This document shows, piece by piece, positions 7,404 to 10,162 of a DNA stretch of 10,162 nt. Positions within the stretch are counted from its first letter, which is position 1, and each line of letters opens with the position of its first letter. Made by a program: the position numbers and the translations under genes. A model generated the notes under the pieces. The model was not told the origin of the DNA, did no database searches, and saw only the letters and a program-made list of their open reading frames with translations. Origin of the DNA: Granulosicoccaceae bacterium (GTDB lineage Bacteria; Pseudomonadota; Gammaproteobacteria; Granulosicoccales; Granulosicoccaceae); assembly GCA_023301405.1 (NCBI GenBank), contig JALZUX010000233.1, positions 1-10,162 on the forward strand, written 5' to 3'.

Positions 7404-8255
7404 TTGAACAACAGCCTGTCCGGAATGAGAAAACAGGTAGCCATCTGGCTAGAAAAGCGTACGGTAGTCAATGTAATCATAGTATTAATTTTAATTAATG
7501 CAGTAACTTTGGGGCTAGAAACTAACGCCACTTACATGAATGACTATGGAACATTGCTCCACTCGATCGACGTCATTATTCTGTTGATTTTCACCGCTGA
7601 AATAACACTTAAACTTTATGCTTATCGTTTACATTTCTTTAAATCCGGGTGGAATATATTCGATCTATTGATTGTTGGATTTGCATGGACACCTGCGACC
7701 GGTCCATTGGCGGTACTCCGAACGCTTCGGATTTTAAGAATCCTGCGGCTGCTATCAGTGGTACCGCAGATGCGCCGTGTTATTTCAGCAATTGGAAAAT
7801 CAATCCCTGGAATGTTATCTGTTGTCGGAGTGCTGGCGCTTCTTTTTTATGTGTCAGCGGTACTTACAACGATGCTTTTCGGACAACACACTAACCCTGA
7901 TATGCAAGAATGGTTCGGTTCAATAGGAAAGTCCGCCTACACACTATTTCAAATTATGACGCTCGAAAGCTGGTCAATGGGTATAGTAAGGCCGGTGATG
8001 GCTTTTTATCCGCTTGCATGGATATTTTTCGTCCCCTTCATCATTGTTACTAGCTTTGCCGTACTTAATCTTTTTATTGGTATTATCGTTGATGCAATGC
8101 AATCAGTGCAGCAGGAACGCAGAGATAAAAGTGAAGTTCAAACCATTACGCCTTCCTCAGTAACAGCTGAGCAACTCAATACAAGGGTAAATGAGCTCAC
8201 CGCCGAAATTAAGGATTTAAACAATCTGCTTCGTAAGAATAACGCAGGACCGTAG
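7404..8255 (+). CDS. Voltage-gated sodium channel of the BacNav (NaChBac-like) type
   Basis: A 283-residue single-domain, six-helix ion channel expected to assemble as a tetramer in the inner membrane. S1 is about residues 22-38, S2 51-74 (with E66), S3 83-96 (with D87 of the NIFD motif) and S4 102-120, with gating arginines R106, R109, R112 and R115 spaced every three residues. S5 is 137-159, the pore helix 173-187 and S6 204-229 (NLFIGIIVDAM). The selectivity filter is TLESWSM (186-192), very close to the TLESWAS of NaChBac, whose glutamate ring gives sodium selectivity. A C-terminal neck and coiled coil (about 253-279) fits the BacNav tetramerisation helix. The length is normal for the family. 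The start is TTG, supported by AAAGGTG; residue 8 is an alternative ATG. A lone gene with long spacers on both sides, near chemoreceptors and CheV; NavBP of alkaliphilic Bacillus affects motility and chemotaxis, so a similar role is plausible here. Confidence 0.93.
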   Translation: MNNSLSGMRKQVAIWLEKRTVVNVIIVLILINAVTLGLETNATYMNDYGTLLHSIDVIILLIFTAEITLKLYAYRLHFFKSGWNIFDLLIVGFAWTPATGPLAVLRTLRILRILRLLSVVPQMRRVISAIGKSIPGMLSVVGVLALLFYVSAVLTTMLFGQHTNPDMQEWFGSIGKSAYTLFQIMTLESWSMGIVRPVMAFYPLAWIFFVPFIIVTSFAVLNLFIGIIVDAMQSVQQERRDKSEVQTITPSSVTAEQLNTRVNELTAEIKDLNNLLRKNNAGP

Positions 8256-8558
8256 CATTGATATTAACCACATCGTGCACTGACTTTAGAAATTGAACCT
8301 GAAAAAGTCATGTAACAACGTAATACCAAATAGGAATCTTGCAGGTAACTATTCAGAGCACACCTGTCGCATCCGTAGGCGGTGTCTTTTCAAACAACGT
8401 GTATGTTGCGCGCGAGTTCTACCCATCACTGATTAACCAGTTACGACCGGTACCCTGATTGATAGGTAGTCACAAAACTCTATATATCGACTAAGGGTAT
8501 ATGTAGAGAAACGAACTGAATAGATACTCTTGCAAGTACTAATATACTATATCTACAC
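8256..8558. other. Spacer between convergent sodium-channel and cheV genes
   Basis: These 303 bases are largely filled by repeat copy B (8345-8530). I see no gene and no clear intrinsic terminator for either flanking gene, unless the repeat itself provides it. Confidence 0.6.
8345..8530 (+). repeat. Intergenic repeat, full-length copy B
   Basis: About 186 bases, homologous to 5858-6050 over its length, with near-identical first 26 bases, a GTCACAAAA-CTCTATAT block at 8469-8485 and AATAGATACT at 8519-8528. The end-to-end pairing seen in copy A is partly kept: CAGAGC and ACC-GTCG of the first arm face CGAC-GGT and ACCCTG at 8444-8457, with a bulge and one mismatch, and the two non-Watson-Crick positions near the outer end are again G-U only on the minus strand. 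A CAAC-GTGTAT-GTTG hairpin (8395-8408) sits at the apex. Like copy A it lies between the 3' ends of two convergent genes. Confidence 0.85.
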
Positions 8559-9533
8559 CTAAGCAGCTTTTTTCATTTCTTCTTTATTCAGCAATCTATC
8601 CAGTTCTTCTGAAAATTCCTTTGGTTTGAGTTTGGGAATATAGGCATCCACACCGACTTTTTTCCCTAGCCTAATATTCTCCTCTGCGGAAAGAGAAGAG
8701 TGCATCATGATCGGAATACTATCAAACCTTTTGTCTTCTCTAATTTTTCGAGTCAACATATAGCCATCTAACACGGGCATTTCCACGTCTGTAATAATGG
8801 CGTTCAGGGTATTTGATAAACATTCACCAGCAGCGTCGGCCGCATCACCAAGCTCAATTAGCTTGTCATAGGCCTCTTGCCCGTTATTTGCGACATGAAA
8901 ATTTATGTCCATTTTAGTCAAAATGGCACTTACTTGCGCTCTGGCAACTCGCGAATCATCTGCAAAGAGAACGGTTCTTTCATTATTCCGAGTCGTCATA
9001 TCGGTGGCGGCTATAACATCTATCCCACCCCCTAGAACTTCAGCTATTATTTGCTCGACATCAATTATTAGAAGTATGGTTTCATCTGCCAGTATGCTCA
9101 TGCCGGTGAGTGTATTGCCATTTTCAACACCACTTAACTCACTGACTATCTTCGGGGGCTCGGATATATTTTTCCAGTCTAACTGTATTATTCCTTCAAC
9201 ATCATCAACAATAAACCCTTGAGTGCTTGTATTAAACTCTGTGATGACCATGATTTTGTTTTCTTCTTCACTCTGAATACCGTAGTAGGCGTGAAGATCA
9301 ATAACAGGCACTGCTTTCCCACGTACGTTTGCAACGCCAGAGCAACACCTATGACGATTGGGACCTTTGATTAGACGAGGAAGCGTTATAAGCTCCCTTA
9401 CTTTAAACACATTAATCCCGTAAAGCGCCGGTTGCCCAGACTCTTTGCGGCCCAGCGTGAACATAAGCAACTCTAACCGATTCGTACCAGCCAGATTTGT
9501 TTTGTCATCAATATCTTTTATAAAATCAACCAT
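8559..9533 (-). CDS. cheV: Chemotaxis coupling protein CheV (CheW domain plus receiver domain)
   Basis: A 324-residue cytoplasmic adaptor that links chemoreceptors to the kinase CheA and can be phosphorylated itself. The CheW-like domain covers about residues 15-165, with the diagnostic YGINVFKVREL and GVANVRGKAVPVIDL segments. The receiver domain covers about 185-320, with acidic pair D192-D193, phospho-acceptor D249 (in ITDVEMPVLDG), a Ser/Thr-type position in MMHSSLS, and the conserved lysine in YIPKLKP. All catalytic receiver residues are present, so it should be phosphorylatable. Length and domain order are standard. The ATG at 9533 is preceded by only a weak GGA. It is convergent with the sodium-channel gene; the region upstream of its start carries a perfect 18-bp palindrome (9628-9645). 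Gammaproteobacteria often have several CheV paralogues; which one this is cannot be told. Confidence 0.95.
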   Translation of the reverse strand: MVDFIKDIDDKTNLAGTNRLELLMFTLGRKESGQPALYGINVFKVRELITLPRLIKGPNRHRCCSGVANVRGKAVPVIDLHAYYGIQSEEENKIMVITEFNTSTQGFIVDDVEGIIQLDWKNISEPPKIVSELSGVENGNTLTGMSILADETILLIIDVEQIIAEVLGGGIDVIAATDMTTRNNERTVLFADDSRVARAQVSAILTKMDINFHVANNGQEAYDKLIELGDAADAAGECLSNTLNAIITDVEMPVLDGYMLTRKIREDKRFDSIPIMMHSSLSAEENIRLGKKVGVDAYIPKLKPKEFSEELDRLLNKEEMKKAA

Positions 9534-9627
9534 AATATTCCGTATATATTTGGGATGGTTATTCTTTTTAACTTTGTTGGGAAATAGTTTTGAAAAACAT
9601 CGATGTAGCTCACTAGGCCGTCAGGTA

Positions 9628-9645
9628 GTTTTGATTAATCAAAAC
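9628..9645. promoter_or_regulatory. Perfect 18-bp palindrome upstream of cheV, candidate operator
   Basis: GTTTTGATTAATCAAAAC is an exact palindrome about 95 bases upstream of the cheV start. A perfect, uninterrupted dyad of this length with a TGATTAATCA centre is typical of a site for a dimeric regulator, and its distance suits an activator or repressor of the cheV promoter. The regulator is unknown, and AT-rich sequence raises the chance of coincidence. Confidence 0.45.
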
Positions 9646-9886
9646 ACAAAGACCGCCCTTAAACAGTAGAAAAAACACTTCCCTCACATGCTGATAAAAC
9701 CACAGACGAGAAATCTATTGCTTAGTTTTAACACACCGCAGTAGTCCTGACGTTTCCTTACTAGCGCCTTTTTTCGTTCCCAGCTCTGCGGATATCATTG
9801 ATTTCATGAACAATGCTGTCAAAGTCACCAATCACCCCAATTCACACCCACATTCCGTATGAATGTTCGAAAATCTTTTTCATGTT

Positions 9887-9976
9887 CTAGCTTGATACTT
9901 TTGCGGTTTCGTTCACAAATGCTTTAATTTCTATGGCAACTTTCACACCTGATCGCCCTGTAGCTGAGGTCGGTGA
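9887..9976 (-). pseudogene. Short coding-like remnant, weakly XisH-like
   Basis: Between two stops the minus strand reads about 28 codons, ending GVKVAIEIKAFVNETAKVSS. The VAIEIKAF segment resembles the E-x-K core (KIAVEIKSF-like) of XisH-family, nuclease-fold proteins. There is no start codon with a ribosome binding site and no continuation of the family's downstream region in this frame, so if real it is a decayed fragment. Chance is a serious alternative. Confidence 0.15.
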
Positions 9977-10162
9977 TCACTATAAAACGCCTATTAAAAC
10001 TTGGTATTCCTTTTAGTAGGTGTAAACCTCACTTTCCATTGAATATGGAATCAAGTAACAAGCAACCCAGGCCACTATTGCCAGAAAATAGTAGATCTTT
10101 CCTCAACACAACCTTCGATAATTCCCCCGGTAGAAACGAGGATTAACTTCTACGTTGCTAAA

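Larger units (their letters stand above)
9534..10162. other. Region upstream of cheV without a convincing gene
   Basis: About 629 bases to the window edge with no open frame I would call. It holds the palindrome at 9628-9645, two minus-strand coding-like scraps (9761-9841 and 9887-9976), and short perfect hairpins: ACATTC-CGTAT-GAATGT (9850-9866), GATCGCC/GGTGATC with one G-T pair (9951-9978) and TTCCAT-TGAAT-ATGGAA (10034-10050). The cheV promoter must lie in its left part but could not be assigned. Confidence 0.55.

Noticed and set aside
3241..8530. CRISPR array
   Set aside because: The repeats are about 190 bases, diverged, kilobases apart and in both orientations, which is unlike short identical direct repeats with regular spacers.
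8905..9222. Plus-strand open frame of 105 codons inside cheV
   Set aside because: Antisense to a clear CheV coding sequence; low-complexity Ser/Ile-rich product.
9951..9978. Fifth copy of the intergenic repeat (CACACCTGATCGCC just upstream of GGTCGGTG)
   Set aside because: Only the CACACCTG block and a loose GGTG match; the later conserved blocks of the family are absent.

Overview
The window looks like chromosomal DNA from an AT-rich, motile, probably marine or aquatic gammaproteobacterium. This is inferred from gene content: two membrane chemoreceptors, a CheW-receiver (CheV) adaptor, a bacterial voltage-gated sodium channel, and an NWEEF C-terminal pentapeptide of the CheR-docking type on one receptor. 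The species cannot be named from this sequence. There are no rRNA, tRNA, CRISPR or complete insertion sequences.

Layout: 1-257 is an upstream region without a recognisable gene. 258-3026 (+) is a large chemoreceptor with an unusually long predicted helical sensor region. 3027-3394 is a spacer. 3395-5845 (+) is a second chemoreceptor with an HBM-like sensor, several HAMP-like units and the NWEEF tail. 5846-6256 is a spacer. 6257-6838 (-) is a GNAT acetyltransferase (a TTG start at 6901 is possible). 6839-7403 is a spacer. 7404-8255 (+) is a six-transmembrane BacNav-type channel starting at TTG. 8256-8558 is a spacer. 8559-9533 (-) is CheV. 9534-10162 has no convincing gene, only a perfect 18-bp palindrome upstream of cheV and short coding-like scraps.

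Functional reading: the receptors sense periplasmic ligands and signal through CheW/CheV-CheA. CheV couples receptors to the kinase and carries its own phosphorylatable receiver. The sodium channel may feed ion or membrane-potential signals into the same behaviour, as reported for NavBP in alkaliphilic Bacillus. Gene spacing is wide and strands alternate, so this is a neighbourhood of single-gene units and not one operon.

The least ordinary signal is in the spacers. Four of them carry diverged copies of one roughly 190-bp intergenic element: 5858-6050 and 8345-8530 (full-length, + orientation), 7017-7138 (inverted, partial) and 3241-3320 (most diverged). In the best copy the two ends form a long stem whose imperfections are G-U wobbles on the minus strand but C-A mismatches on the plus strand. 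This is what a structured minus-strand RNA, or a fold-back mobile element, would leave behind.
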